The notes under the pieces were generated by a model. The model was not told the DNA's origin and did not search any database. It saw only the letters and a program-made list of their open reading frames with translations. The position numbers and the translations under genes are program-made. Positions 1 through 7,298 of a DNA stretch of 8,488 bases are shown piece after piece (within the stretch, counting starts at the first letter, position 1; each line of letters begins with the position of its first letter). The stretch comes from Brucellaceae bacterium (GTDB taxonomy: Bacteria; Pseudomonadota; Alphaproteobacteria; Rhizobiales; Rhizobiaceae). The stretch is from the NCBI GenBank assembly GCA_031253705.1, contig JAIRVW010000254.1:1-8488 (forward strand), read 5' to 3'.

Positions 1-349
1 GCCCGATGCCACCGCTCATCCTATAACTGGAAAGCAGCGCATCGCTTAGCGTGATTTCCAGATAGGTCTCACCCGGATTACCTGTCGTCACAAAGTGAAT
101 TTCAACTTTCTTGGACGCCAGACCGGAAGCCGCCAGCTGTTTCAGCTTCAGGCTGGACTTATCATACCGTTTATTGAAACGCAGGGCGCTAAACTCCGGC
201 TGCACACCCTCACGGTTAGAGATAGCACCGGCAACGCCGCCAATATGACGATCAATACTGAAATCGAGCCCGTCGATTTCAATCCATTGTTTATGATTAT
301 CGTGCTCTGCGCTGCCTTCAATGCCGTCAACATGAAGATAAATTCCCAT
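1..349 (-). CDS. hcp: Hcp-family T6SS tube protein, C-terminus beyond window
   Basis: Hcp forms hexameric rings that stack into the inner tube of the T6SS; the tube is fired out of the cell and carries effectors. Reading the minus strand from the ATG at 349 gives 116 residues starting MGIYLHVDGIEGSAEHDNHK, then QWIEIDGLDFSIDRHI (about 21-36) and GNPGETYLEITLSDALLSSY (about 90-109). These match the Hcp (COG3157/PF05638) beta-barrel pattern. Family members are usually about 160-170 residues, so roughly the last third lies to the left of base 1. The start is supported by an AAGGA Shine-Dalgarno sequence (358-362) 8 nt upstream. The gene is divergent from the tss operon and separated from it by an AT-rich spacer, so it can be expressed independently, as expected for a protein needed in large amounts. 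No fused effector domain is visible in the part present. Confidence 0.92.
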   Translation of the reverse strand, partial: MGIYLHVDGIEGSAEHDNHKQWIEIDGLDFSIDRHIGGVAGAISNREGVQPEFSALRFNKRYDKSSLKLKQLAASGLASKKVEIHFVTTGNPGETYLEITLSDALLSSYRMSGGIG

Positions 350-357
350 CGCATAAA

Positions 358-362
358 TCCTT
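358..362 (-). promoter_or_regulatory. Ribosome binding site of hcp
   Basis: The minus strand reads AAGGA 8 nt before the ATG at 349. It decides the hcp start and rules out the out-of-frame ATG at 354. Confidence 0.7.
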
Positions 363-365
363 TAA

Positions 366-379
366 ATATTTTAAAATAT
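366..379. repeat. 14-bp perfect AT palindrome in hcp leader
   Basis: The sequence ATATTTTAAAATAT is a perfect inverted repeat with no spacer. It lies just upstream of the hcp ribosome site and just downstream of the candidate -10 box, a position where a repressor could act. The surrounding DNA is nearly all A and T, so chance is a real alternative. Confidence 0.4.
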
Positions 380-386
380 CATGCTT

Positions 387-392
387 ATTATA
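387..392 (-). promoter_or_regulatory. Possible -10 box of hcp promoter
   Basis: The minus strand reads exactly TATAAT here, about 38 bases upstream of the hcp start codon, which would give a leader of about 30 nt. The best upstream -35 candidate (TTGAAA) is about 21 bases away, longer than the usual 17. In such AT-rich DNA a TATAAT can occur by chance, so this is tentative. Confidence 0.3.
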
Positions 393-550
393 TAAATAAC
401 CCCATGATATTTTATTTCAAAAATCATTTCATAATAAATTCAAATCACTTAAACAGATTACAATTATATAAAAAACAGTAAATAACAATTTATAGCTTAA
501 TATTAATTGGAATTGATCGATTTTAATTTCCACTTAAATTCAAAAATCAA

Positions 551-568
551 TTATTATTAAAATAATAA
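551..568. repeat. 18-bp AT inverted repeat just upstream of tssA
   Basis: Two perfect 8-base arms, TTATTATT and AATAATAA, are separated by two A bases. The repeat ends 14 bases before the ATG of tssA, occupying the place where a Shine-Dalgarno sequence would be expected. It could be an operator or a weak hairpin in the mRNA leader. It contains no G or C, so chance in AT-rich DNA cannot be excluded. Confidence 0.4.
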
Positions 569-582
569 GCAACTTTTTGAAA

Positions 583-1602
583 ATGTATATTAACCTCAAC
601 AAAGAATTGATCGCAGATCCGCGCAACACTCCAGATGCCCGTGATCTCTATTATTCCGCGAAAGAGCTACGCATGGCAGCGCGGCAAAAGGAAAAGCATG
701 GCGACATTTCCTCTGCCATGCTTGATCAGTGGAAAACAATCCATCAGCAACTTTCCCGGCTCTTTGATCAGGGTTGCGCGGATTTAGAGTTGTGTGGGTG
801 GCTGGCCGAGGCATCTCTGCGTTTAGAAGGTTTTGCCGGATTGGAACAAGTTTTCTGTTTTATCAGTGAGCTGACAGAGCAACACGGAACAAATCTCTAC
901 TCTGTGGAGCCTGCAGCGGACATGCCGCAATACTGGATGGCTCCGGTTTCCGAACTCAGCGGTGAAGGGCGGGAAGGTGTTCTGATCCAGCCTTTACGCC
1001 TCAGTGCTCTGGTTCCGCAATATCCGTATGGCACACACAGCCTGTGGCATTATCAGAGTAATATACAAGATCGCAATGAAAACGAGACATTCCGCTCTCT
1101 CTCTCAAGCCGTATATGATGCGGGCGATGCAGCCATGCGCCATCAGCGTGATACTATACTTGCCTGTATCACAGCCTATCGGGCAATGATTGCACAGTTT
1201 GAAATTTTATATCCCGACAATCCGCCTGCTTCTGCCAATTTACTGAATGTTTTGCACGAATGTGTTCATGCCATCAATGATCTGGCGGGCTTCAGAGAAA
1301 CCGCAGAACCAAATCCGGCAGTCATCATTGCTACAGATGGTCCGGCGACCAACCCGTCTGCGATTTGTGCGGCTGTAGCAGTCACTAATCGTGAACAGGC
1401 TCTGCAATTGTTAGGCGATGTCGCGCTGTTTTTTCGTCAAAACGAACCACAATCTCCCATTGCCCCTGCTCTGGAAACGCTGATCCGCCGCGGACGCCTG
1501 CCCTTTGCCGCACTGCTTGAAGACTTACTTGCCGATGATGATACCCGCCGCGCCATTCTGACCACTGCGGGCATTCAGATCGCAACTTCCGAAACGCATT
1601 AA
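583..1602 (+). CDS. tssA: T6SS protein TssA (ImpA family)
   Basis: TssA proteins help start and steer assembly of the T6SS baseplate, tail tube and sheath in the cytoplasm. The product is 339 residues from the ATG at 583, the size of the shorter TssA class. The N-terminal ImpA_N domain (about 5-130) contains the typical run DLELCGWLAEASLRLEGFAG and an Arg/Lys-rich helix before it. The C-terminal part has the pattern NEPQSPIAPALETLIRRGRL followed by PFAALLEDLL and a final AGI, as in short TssA proteins. There is no signal peptide or membrane segment. The start is uncertain: a TTG two codons upstream (577) is in frame, and neither start has a clear Shine-Dalgarno sequence. I prefer the ATG because the spacing to the conserved N-terminus is normal. 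It is the first gene of the forward operon; tssB follows after 20 nt. Confidence 0.9.
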   Translation: MYINLNKELIADPRNTPDARDLYYSAKELRMAARQKEKHGDISSAMLDQWKTIHQQLSRLFDQGCADLELCGWLAEASLRLEGFAGLEQVFCFISELTEQHGTNLYSVEPAADMPQYWMAPVSELSGEGREGVLIQPLRLSALVPQYPYGTHSLWHYQSNIQDRNENETFRSLSQAVYDAGDAAMRHQRDTILACITAYRAMIAQFEILYPDNPPASANLLNVLHECVHAINDLAGFRETAEPNPAVIIATDGPATNPSAICAAVAVTNREQALQLLGDVALFFRQNEPQSPIAPALETLIRRGRLPFAALLEDLLADDDTRRAILTTAGIQIATSETH

Positions 1603-1622
1603 CCTATAAGAGGAGACCGGAC

Positions 1623-2183
1623 GTGACTGGTATATATGACAAGATAGACCGCGTACGGAAACCGCGCGTCCATATCAAATATGAAATCGAAACTGAAGGT
1701 GCGACCGTTGTAAAAGAACTGCCTTTTGTCGTCGGCGTTCTTGGTGATTTCTCGGGGAATGCCGGTGACCGTTCTAAACCGTTCAACGAGCGCAAATTTA
1801 TTCAGATCGACCGCGATAATTTTGATAACGTTATGCGCAATATCGCACCGGCTGTTAGTCTCAGAGTACCGAACATGCTGGAGAATAATGACACGGAACT
1901 GCCGGTCGCCCTCAGTTTCACGCAAATGAGTGATTTTGAACCCGCAGCAATTGTCAATCAGGTTCCTGAACTGAAAAAACTACTCGAAATCCGTAATATG
2001 TTGCGGGATCTGATGAGCAAGGCAGACCTGTCTATGGAGCTCGAAACCATGCTCGAGAACCTGCTGCAAAACCGGGTTGATCTCGAAAAGCTCATCGCAG
2101 AACTCTCCGCCCAATCTCCTGAAGAGCCTGCTCCTGAAGAACAGGACACACCGCAGATCACTGCAGAAGAAAATGCTCAATAA
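1623..2183 (+). CDS. tssB: T6SS contractile sheath small subunit TssB (VipA/ImpB)
   Basis: TssB pairs with TssC to build the contractile sheath around the Hcp tube. The 186-residue product contains the hallmark KELPFVVGVLGDFSG (about 31-45), preceded by RVHIKYEIET, and the later helical region FEPAAIVNQVPELKKLLEIR (about 105-124), all typical of PF05591. The start codon is GTG at 1623, supported by AGGAG (1611-1615) 7 nt upstream. The last 20 or so residues are rich in Glu, Pro and Gln and look disordered, making the protein slightly longer than many TssB proteins (about 165-175). It is the only tssB in the window although two tssC-type genes follow. tssC1 begins 27 nt after its stop. Confidence 0.96.
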   Translation: MTGIYDKIDRVRKPRVHIKYEIETEGATVVKELPFVVGVLGDFSGNAGDRSKPFNERKFIQIDRDNFDNVMRNIAPAVSLRVPNMLENNDTELPVALSFTQMSDFEPAAIVNQVPELKKLLEIRNMLRDLMSKADLSMELETMLENLLQNRVDLEKLIAELSAQSPEEPAPEEQDTPQITAEENAQ

Positions 2184-2196
2184 TTTCTTTCATATC

Positions 2197-2202
2197 AGGA
2201 GG
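2197..2202 (+). promoter_or_regulatory. Consensus Shine-Dalgarno of tssC1
   Basis: AGGAGG lies 8 nt before the ATG at 2211. It is the strongest ribosome site in the window, in keeping with the large amount of major sheath subunit needed. Confidence 0.8.
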
Positions 2203-2210
2203 TTTCAGAC

Positions 2211-3689
2211 ATGAATGCAGAATTACAGGCTGATATTGCCATTAATACAGATGTGAAAGAAGAAGCTCTGCTTCCGCAGATTATGGCTGTAACGAAGCAA
2301 ACGGCTCCGGATCGTGTGGAAGGACTGATGCGCGCGCTGACCAGTCAGGCAATAGCCGGAACCGTTACATTTAACCGCAATTTTGCCCTCACCATCCGCG
2401 AGGCAGTGGACAGGCTGGACGCCCTTATTTCCAGACAGCTTTCCGTCATTATGCAGGCGCCGGAGTTCAGTCAGCTGGAAGGCAGCTGGCGGGGTCAGCA
2501 TTATCTCGTACAAAACAGCGAAACCGGCACACAACTGAAATTACGTATGCTCAATGTTTCTAAACAAGAGCTGCATAAAGACCTGACCCGCGCGGTGGAA
2601 TTTGACCAGTCGCACTTTTTCAAAGCTGTGTATGAAGCGGAATTCGGTACACCAGGCGGAGAACCAATCGGCACATTGATCGGCGATTACAGTTTCGGCA
2701 ATTCGGCTGAAGATGTTGAACTGATGCGTAATATTTCCGGTGTTGCTGCGGCCTCCTTTGCACCTTTTATTGCTGCGGCAGCCCCTACGATGTTCGGTTT
2801 TGATGATTATCGTGAGCTCAGCAAGCCACGTGATATGGCAAAAATTTTTGAAACTGCGGAGTATATTAAATGGCGCAGTTTCCGTGAAACAGACGATTCA
2901 CGTTTCATAATTTTGACGATGCCACGCGTTCTGGCGCGTCTGCCTTATGCACCCAATGCCACAAAAATCGAAGAGTTCAACTTTGATGAAACAGCAACCT
3001 ATCCTCAGCGCCAGTTACCGCATGAGAACTATTGCTGGATGAACGCAGCCTATGTGATGGGTGCACGATTAACCGACGCTTTTGCCAAAAACAGCTGGTG
3101 TACCGCAATCCGTGGTGCCGAGAACGGAGGCAAAGCCGAGAACCTGCCTCTTTATACGTTCATCAGTGATAATGGTGATATTGATCTGCAATGCCCGACC
3201 GAAATCGGTATTACCGACCGGCGTGATGCAGAGCTTGGTAAACTCGGCTTTATCCCGCTCTGCCATTACAAAAATACTGATTATGCCGTATTTTTCGGGG
3301 CACAAACTACGCAAAAGCCCCGCCTCTATGACGATTATGCTGCGACCAGTAATGCGGCTATTTCCGCGCGGTTACCCTATATTATGGCAACCTCACGTTT
3401 TGCACATTTTCTGAAAGTGCTGGGACGTGACAAGATCGGCTCCTTCATGGAGGCTGCAGACTGCGAAATCTGGCTCAATCGCTGGATTTCAAACTATGTC
3501 AATGCCAACAGCGATGCGAGTGCAGAAACCCGGGCTCAGTATCCGCTGCGTGATGCCAGTATTGCCGTTGAAGAAGTTCCGGGCAAACCGGGGTCTTATA
3601 ATGCCGTCGCGTGGATGCGCCCGTGGCTGCAAATGGAAGAGCTCACAACATCATTGCGGCTCGTTGCCCGCATTCCGACAAAAGGCTGA
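2211..3689 (+). CDS. tssC: T6SS contractile sheath large subunit TssC (VipB/ImpC)
   Basis: TssC is the main sheath subunit and contracts with TssB to drive the Hcp tube out. The 492-residue product is full length for the family and has its landmarks: WRGQHYLV (about 93-100), GGEPIGTLIGDY (149-160), ITDRRDAELGKLGFIPL (about 334-350), DYAVFFGAQ, SRFAHFLKVLGRDKIGS (395-411) and the C-terminal LQMEELTTSLRLVARIP (473-489). Near the N-terminus, LLPQIMAVTK (20-29) followed by APDRVEGL closely resembles the VipB helix (LLDEIMAQTR in Vibrio cholerae) that the ClpV ATPase binds to take contracted sheaths apart. I infer that this subunit is recycled by ClpV. It is preceded by a consensus ribosome site and followed after 5 nt by a second tssC-like gene. 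Confidence 0.97.
   Translation: MNAELQADIAINTDVKEEALLPQIMAVTKQTAPDRVEGLMRALTSQAIAGTVTFNRNFALTIREAVDRLDALISRQLSVIMQAPEFSQLEGSWRGQHYLVQNSETGTQLKLRMLNVSKQELHKDLTRAVEFDQSHFFKAVYEAEFGTPGGEPIGTLIGDYSFGNSAEDVELMRNISGVAAASFAPFIAAAAPTMFGFDDYRELSKPRDMAKIFETAEYIKWRSFRETDDSRFIILTMPRVLARLPYAPNATKIEEFNFDETATYPQRQLPHENYCWMNAAYVMGARLTDAFAKNSWCTAIRGAENGGKAENLPLYTFISDNGDIDLQCPTEIGITDRRDAELGKLGFIPLCHYKNTDYAVFFGAQTTQKPRLYDDYAATSNAAISARLPYIMATSRFAHFLKVLGRDKIGSFMEAADCEIWLNRWISNYVNANSDASAETRAQYPLRDASIAVEEVPGKPGSYNAVAWMRPWLQMEELTTSLRLVARIPTKG
3681..3685 (+). promoter_or_regulatory. Ribosome binding site deciding the tssC2 start
   Basis: AAAGG lies 9 nt before the ATG at 3695, inside the last codons of tssC1. It supports 3695 rather than the in-frame ATG at 3611, which would overlap tssC1 by 79 nt and add residues that do not resemble TssC. 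It is clearly weaker than the tssC1 site. Confidence 0.55.
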
Positions 3690-3694
3690 CAGAA

Positions 3695-5086
3695 ATGTGT
3701 GCTGCAGCCTCTGATCACAGCAGGAAACCCGACAAAGCAATTGACCCTGAGCGGGTGATTGTTCTGCTGGATCAAAGCATTAATGCTCAGGTTAACGCCA
3801 TCATGCAGACACCGCAGTTCATTGCTGCGGAGTGTCTGTGGCGCGGGCTGCAACTGCTGGTCACAGCATTGCCACAGGACAGCACTGTACGTCTGAAAGT
3901 GCTGCCGGTCAGTTGGCACGAGATTACGCAGGACTGCAGCCGTTGTGAGTTTGATCATACATGGTTGTTTGAACTGATTTATAATCAGGAATTTGCCATG
4001 CCCGGCGGCGAGCCTTTCGGCTTGCTGATCGGCGACTATCTGCTGGGACCGGATCTGCAAAGAACAGAACATACAGAAAGCACCTTAACCGCTCTTGCAT
4101 CCATTGCTGCTGCTGCATTTTGCCCTTTCGTGGCAGGTGCAGCCCCCTCTGCGGCAGGGCTTTCTGATTATCAGGATTTAAACCGCCTGCCCGATCTTAT
4201 CAGCCTGACCTCTGATACGCAGTTCATCCGTTGGAACGCATTAAGACAGCAGGAAGAAACCCGGTTTCTCGGATTAACAGCACCACGTATTTTATTACGC
4301 AGCCCTTATAAATCCGCGGATTGCAGAAGACAGGACGGCTTTGCCTTTGAAGAAAAAATTACCCCTGACGGCGCTACATTGCGCTGGGGCAACGGAGCTT
4401 TTGCTTTTGCACTCAATGTGATGCAAAATTTTATCCGGCATGGTTGGTTCTCCGAACTCCATGGTATCCGCGATCAGACATTCGAAGGCGGATATATCGG
4501 TGAAGATACTTTGCCGCCTTATAAGCCTCCGGATGAAATTGACCCTTTTTTACGCCAGCCGCCTGTTGAAATCCGCCTGACAACTGACCAGCAGCAACAG
4601 TTTTGTGCACTGGGAATTATTCCCGTTGCCACAACTTATCTGCTGCAGGGACTGGTTTTTAATGCCAGCCAGAGTCTGTTCCTGCCGGATAACCGGCAGT
4701 TCAGAGCAATTAATGAAAACATGGCTCTGTCCGCCATGCTGCAATATGTGCTTTGTGTTTCGCGTTTTGCCCATTGTCTGAAAGTGATTATGCGCAGTGA
4801 AATCGGTAATTACGTCACCCGAGAAGCCTTGGAAACCCGCCTGCAGGACTGGCTGCTCACCTATACACTGGCAGGCTTCAATCACGATACAGGCTTACGT
4901 GCCCGCTATCCTTTACGCGCTTCCCGTGTTTGCGTCACCGAAATTGCCGGACGCCCTGGCCTTTTCAGCTGTGCGCTGGACTTACAGCCGCATCTGTATC
5001 TGGATTCCTTACATGCAACATTCCGGTTGCTGATTGATGCGCCTGTGCTGTCTTCCGGCCGCCCCGCTCAGGAATATGCAGCATGA
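3695..5086 (+). CDS. Second TssC-like sheath protein (ImpD type), N-terminally short
   Basis: The product is 463 residues and is a diverged paralogue of the preceding TssC. Alignable landmarks are LWRGLQLLV (about 48-56), GGEPFGLLIGDY (104-115), ALGIIPV (about 305-311), SRFAHCLKVIMRSEIG (356-371), RYPLRAS and the C-terminal HLYLDSLHATFRLL (about 433-446). The first conserved Trp is at residue 49, against 93 in TssC1, so about 44 N-terminal residues are missing, including the ClpV-recognition helix. The conserved TDRR stretch and the DYAVFFGAQ strand are also lost or altered, and there is a 14-residue tail past the usual end. Tandem TssC proteins with one TssB are known from the imp loci of Rhizobium and Agrobacterium (ImpC/ImpD, called TssC41/TssC40 in Agrobacterium). 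The likely role is a minor or positional sheath component; this is inference. The stop overlaps the tssE start (ATGA). Confidence 0.88.
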   Translation: MCAAASDHSRKPDKAIDPERVIVLLDQSINAQVNAIMQTPQFIAAECLWRGLQLLVTALPQDSTVRLKVLPVSWHEITQDCSRCEFDHTWLFELIYNQEFAMPGGEPFGLLIGDYLLGPDLQRTEHTESTLTALASIAAAAFCPFVAGAAPSAAGLSDYQDLNRLPDLISLTSDTQFIRWNALRQQEETRFLGLTAPRILLRSPYKSADCRRQDGFAFEEKITPDGATLRWGNGAFAFALNVMQNFIRHGWFSELHGIRDQTFEGGYIGEDTLPPYKPPDEIDPFLRQPPVEIRLTTDQQQQFCALGIIPVATTYLLQGLVFNASQSLFLPDNRQFRAINENMALSAMLQYVLCVSRFAHCLKVIMRSEIGNYVTREALETRLQDWLLTYTLAGFNHDTGLRARYPLRASRVCVTEIAGRPGLFSCALDLQPHLYLDSLHATFRLLIDAPVLSSGRPAQEYAA

Positions 5087-5550
5087 AAACACCACATCAC
5101 ACGCCTTCTGTTTTTGACCGGCTGACAAAACAGGATCCAGCTGCACAAAGTACCATCACAGAGAATATCCGTCGCAATCTCAGCGCCTTACTGAATACCC
5201 GTCGCTTGCCTGCTCCGGTTTCATCCGATGATCTGACGCCTGCACTCACCCGCTACGGCGTGCCGGAGATGAGTATTGTCAGTGTAGATGATGAAACAGC
5301 TCGCGATGCATTCATGACCATGATTGCACAACAAATCTCAATCTTTGAACCGCGCTTGCGGCATATCAGCGTATTCATTCCTGAAAAAAAACGTATCTCA
5401 CCAAGACGACTTGAACTCGTGATTGAAGCTGAATTGTACGACTCTCTTGAGCATAAGACACTGGCTTTCCGCTCCGTCCTTGATCTCTCATCCTGTTTTA
5501 TTCAACTGGAAGAACCTTATGTCGAAAGAATTTCTGGCACTCTATCATGA
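5083..5550 (+). CDS. tssE: T6SS baseplate subunit TssE (gp25-like)
   Basis: TssE is the T4 gp25-like baseplate protein on which sheath polymerisation begins. The 155-residue product has the usual layout: SVFDRL near the N-terminus (9-14), NLSALLNTRR (32-41), YGVPEM (58-63), and the conserved EPR triplet (89-91) within IFEPRLRHISVFI, followed by the amphipathic beta region ELVIEAELYD. Length is normal for the family (about 130-170). It starts on a 4-nt ATGA overlap with tssC2, a sign of coupled translation. Its last 32 nt overlap the start of tssF. In the imp clusters an impE/tagJ gene lies between impD and impF (tssE); here there is no room for one. Confidence 0.93.
   Translation: MKTPHHTPSVFDRLTKQDPAAQSTITENIRRNLSALLNTRRLPAPVSSDDLTPALTRYGVPEMSIVSVDDETARDAFMTMIAQQISIFEPRLRHISVFIPEKKRISPRRLELVIEAELYDSLEHKTLAFRSVLDLSSCFIQLEEPYVERISGTLS
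5508..5513 (+). promoter_or_regulatory. Ribosome binding site deciding the tssF start
   Basis: GGAAGA lies 5 nt before the ATG at 5519, inside tssE. It supports the short start, which gives the family's typical N-terminus, over the in-frame ATG at 5423 that would lie deep inside tssE. Confidence 0.6.
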
Positions 5551-7285
5551 TGAGTTGCAGACGTTCCGACGGCGTGCAACCACATTTTCTCAGAAGCATC
5601 CGGAAGCGGCCGCAAAATTGCGGCTGGCAGATGGTCTGGCCAATGATCCTCATGTCGAGCGGCTGATCGAGAGTTTCGCTTTCACTGCTGCACGGATCAG
5701 ACATAAGCTTGAAGATAGTTTTCCGGAGCTCTCCGCCGGATTACTTGATGCGCTTTACCCGCATCTGCTTGCACCCCAGCCTTCAATGAGCCTCGTCAGT
5801 CTCTGCCCCGCACCGGATCTGAATATTGTTCAGCATGTGCCTCGCGGTCTGCAATTGCTGAGCAATACCATTCATGGTGATCAATGCCGGTTCAGAACCA
5901 CACAAGCCGTTGATATTATACCTGCAAAAATTGCATCTGTTCGCTATGAGACCAACTTTCAGGCTCCCTCTTCGTTTACAACAGCCCAAGCGGCACTGAT
6001 CATTACCCTCGCCCCTCTTAAACGTGAGGGCAATCTTGGTATCGCCGGGCTAAAAACCACACGTTTTCATCTTTCCGGTGCATGGGATCAGGCAAGCCTG
6101 CTTTATATGCGACTTTTTACGAACTGCATTGGTTTAAAACTATCCGATCCGGAAGGAACCACTAAACCGCTCATTTTATCGCAGGATCATATCCGGCCGG
6201 CCGGATTTCATGATGATGAAAGTCTGCTACCCGCCAGTGCCAATTTTAATGCCGGTTTTCGCCTGCTAAGCGAGTTTTTCGCTCTCAAACGCAAATTTTT
6301 GTTTTTCGACGTGGACGGTTTTGAAAACTGGCGTGGTAAAGCCCCTCAACTGACGATTTATTTTAACCGGCAGGATTCAACTCTGCAAAAACAGCTGTCA
6401 CCGGATAGTGTGACACTCAACACCACGCCGGTGATCAATCTGTTCAGGCAGCGTTGTGAACCTATACATGTCAGCAGCCGGCGTGAACAATATGCCCTTG
6501 TACCGGATTACCGGTTCAGAAAAAGCCGGAAAATCCATTCCGTTGACCATGTCAGTGCTCTCAGCGGCAATGAGCCGGTGGTTATCTGCCATCCCGTCTA
6601 TCATGCACAAGCAACACACAGCACCGACAATTTATTCTGGCAACTTGTACGGGATCCTTGTGCGGATGAAGAAGAGGATTGCAGGATCAGTTTCAGCGGC
6701 AGCGCACTGGACACAAACAAACAATTCGTCACGCGTATTGAGGCGCTTTGCACCAATGGCATTATGCCAACCCAGCTTCCCTATAATACCGGTAATCTGC
6801 AACTCCTCCCGGCCAGCCCCCATAGTGCAATTACATCTGCCCGCTGTCTGATGCCTTTTACACCTCCGGTCTCACAACCCTTTTCCGGTGACCAACTATG
6901 GAAATTCATTGCACATTTGCGTCTGAGCCATCTCTCCGCGGGCAGCGACAGTGGTAAAAGCTTGCGTGATATTTTGTATCTCTACAGAAAAGGTGACGAT
7001 GCGGATGGTCATAAATTTATTGAAAGCATTCAGAATATCAGTCCTTGCCCGTCTATGTGCCGGATCAGGCAGGGGGGCTTTGCAGCAGCGACTGATTTTC
7101 ATATCCGTTTTTCTGCCAACAGCCTGAATCCGGCTGAGATTTTTCTTTTTACCACAGTGCTCAACCGGTTTCTGAGCCTTTACACATCCGTCAATAGCTT
7201 AAGCCGCGTTACAGCCTGGCTGGAAAATCTCAGCACTCCAGTTGTCCGTTTCCCGTTCCATCCTTGTGTGCGTGACGCTGTATGA
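5519..7285 (+). CDS. tssF: T6SS baseplate subunit TssF (ImpG/VasA)
   Basis: TssF combines with TssG, TssE and TssK into the wedges of the baseplate. From the ATG at 5519 the product is 588 residues, normal for PF05947. The N-terminus MSKEFLALYHDELQTFRRRA is typical (many members read FL-YY-EL--LR). It is followed by the family's best conserved block, DPHVERLIESFAFTAARI (43-60), and YPHLLAPQPSM (80-90). No membrane segment or signal peptide is seen. The ORF could begin at 5423, but that would overlap tssE by 128 nt and add 32 residues unlike TssF. With the chosen start the overlap is 32 nt. tssG follows after 13 nt. Confidence 0.94.
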   Translation: MSKEFLALYHDELQTFRRRATTFSQKHPEAAAKLRLADGLANDPHVERLIESFAFTAARIRHKLEDSFPELSAGLLDALYPHLLAPQPSMSLVSLCPAPDLNIVQHVPRGLQLLSNTIHGDQCRFRTTQAVDIIPAKIASVRYETNFQAPSSFTTAQAALIITLAPLKREGNLGIAGLKTTRFHLSGAWDQASLLYMRLFTNCIGLKLSDPEGTTKPLILSQDHIRPAGFHDDESLLPASANFNAGFRLLSEFFALKRKFLFFDVDGFENWRGKAPQLTIYFNRQDSTLQKQLSPDSVTLNTTPVINLFRQRCEPIHVSSRREQYALVPDYRFRKSRKIHSVDHVSALSGNEPVVICHPVYHAQATHSTDNLFWQLVRDPCADEEEDCRISFSGSALDTNKQFVTRIEALCTNGIMPTQLPYNTGNLQLLPASPHSAITSARCLMPFTPPVSQPFSGDQLWKFIAHLRLSHLSAGSDSGKSLRDILYLYRKGDDADGHKFIESIQNISPCPSMCRIRQGGFAAATDFHIRFSANSLNPAEIFLFTTVLNRFLSLYTSVNSLSRVTAWLENLSTPVVRFPFHPCVRDAV

Positions 7286-7298
7286 ACGGACAAGCCCG

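Larger units (their letters stand above)
350..582. promoter_or_regulatory. AT-rich divergent intergenic region between hcp and tssA
   Basis: This 233-base spacer is far richer in A and T than the genes on either side and must hold the start signals for both divergent units. On the minus strand there is a TATAAT box (387-392) and a good ribosome site for hcp. On the plus strand I found no convincing -35/-10 pair for tssA and no sigma-54 type GG-N10-GC element. Two AT-only palindromes sit at its two ends. The forward reading frame running through 95-481 is an antisense shadow of hcp and its leader, not a gene. Confidence 0.7.

Noticed and set aside
95..481. Forward open frame of 128 codons across hcp and the spacer
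   Set aside because: It is antisense to hcp, and its C-terminal part is a low-complexity translation of AT-rich DNA; hcp on the minus strand has clear family motifs and a ribosome site.
400..582. Sigma-54 or sigma-70 promoter for tssA
   Set aside because: No GG-N10-GC element and no well-spaced -35/-10 pair on the plus strand; A/T-rich hexamers are too common here to call one.
3611..3694. 28-residue N-terminal extension of TssC2
   Set aside because: It lies wholly within the end of tssC1, does not resemble the TssC N-terminus or a ClpV helix, and a ribosome site precedes the ATG at 3695.
5423..5518. Upstream extension of TssF
   Set aside because: It is a shadow of the tssE coding sequence; the ATG at 5519 gives the family-typical N-terminus and has a ribosome site.
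7242..7298. 19-residue upstream extension of TssG from a TTG
   Set aside because: It is inside tssF, has no ribosome site and does not look like TssG; the ATG at 7299 is preferred, though with less certainty than the other starts.
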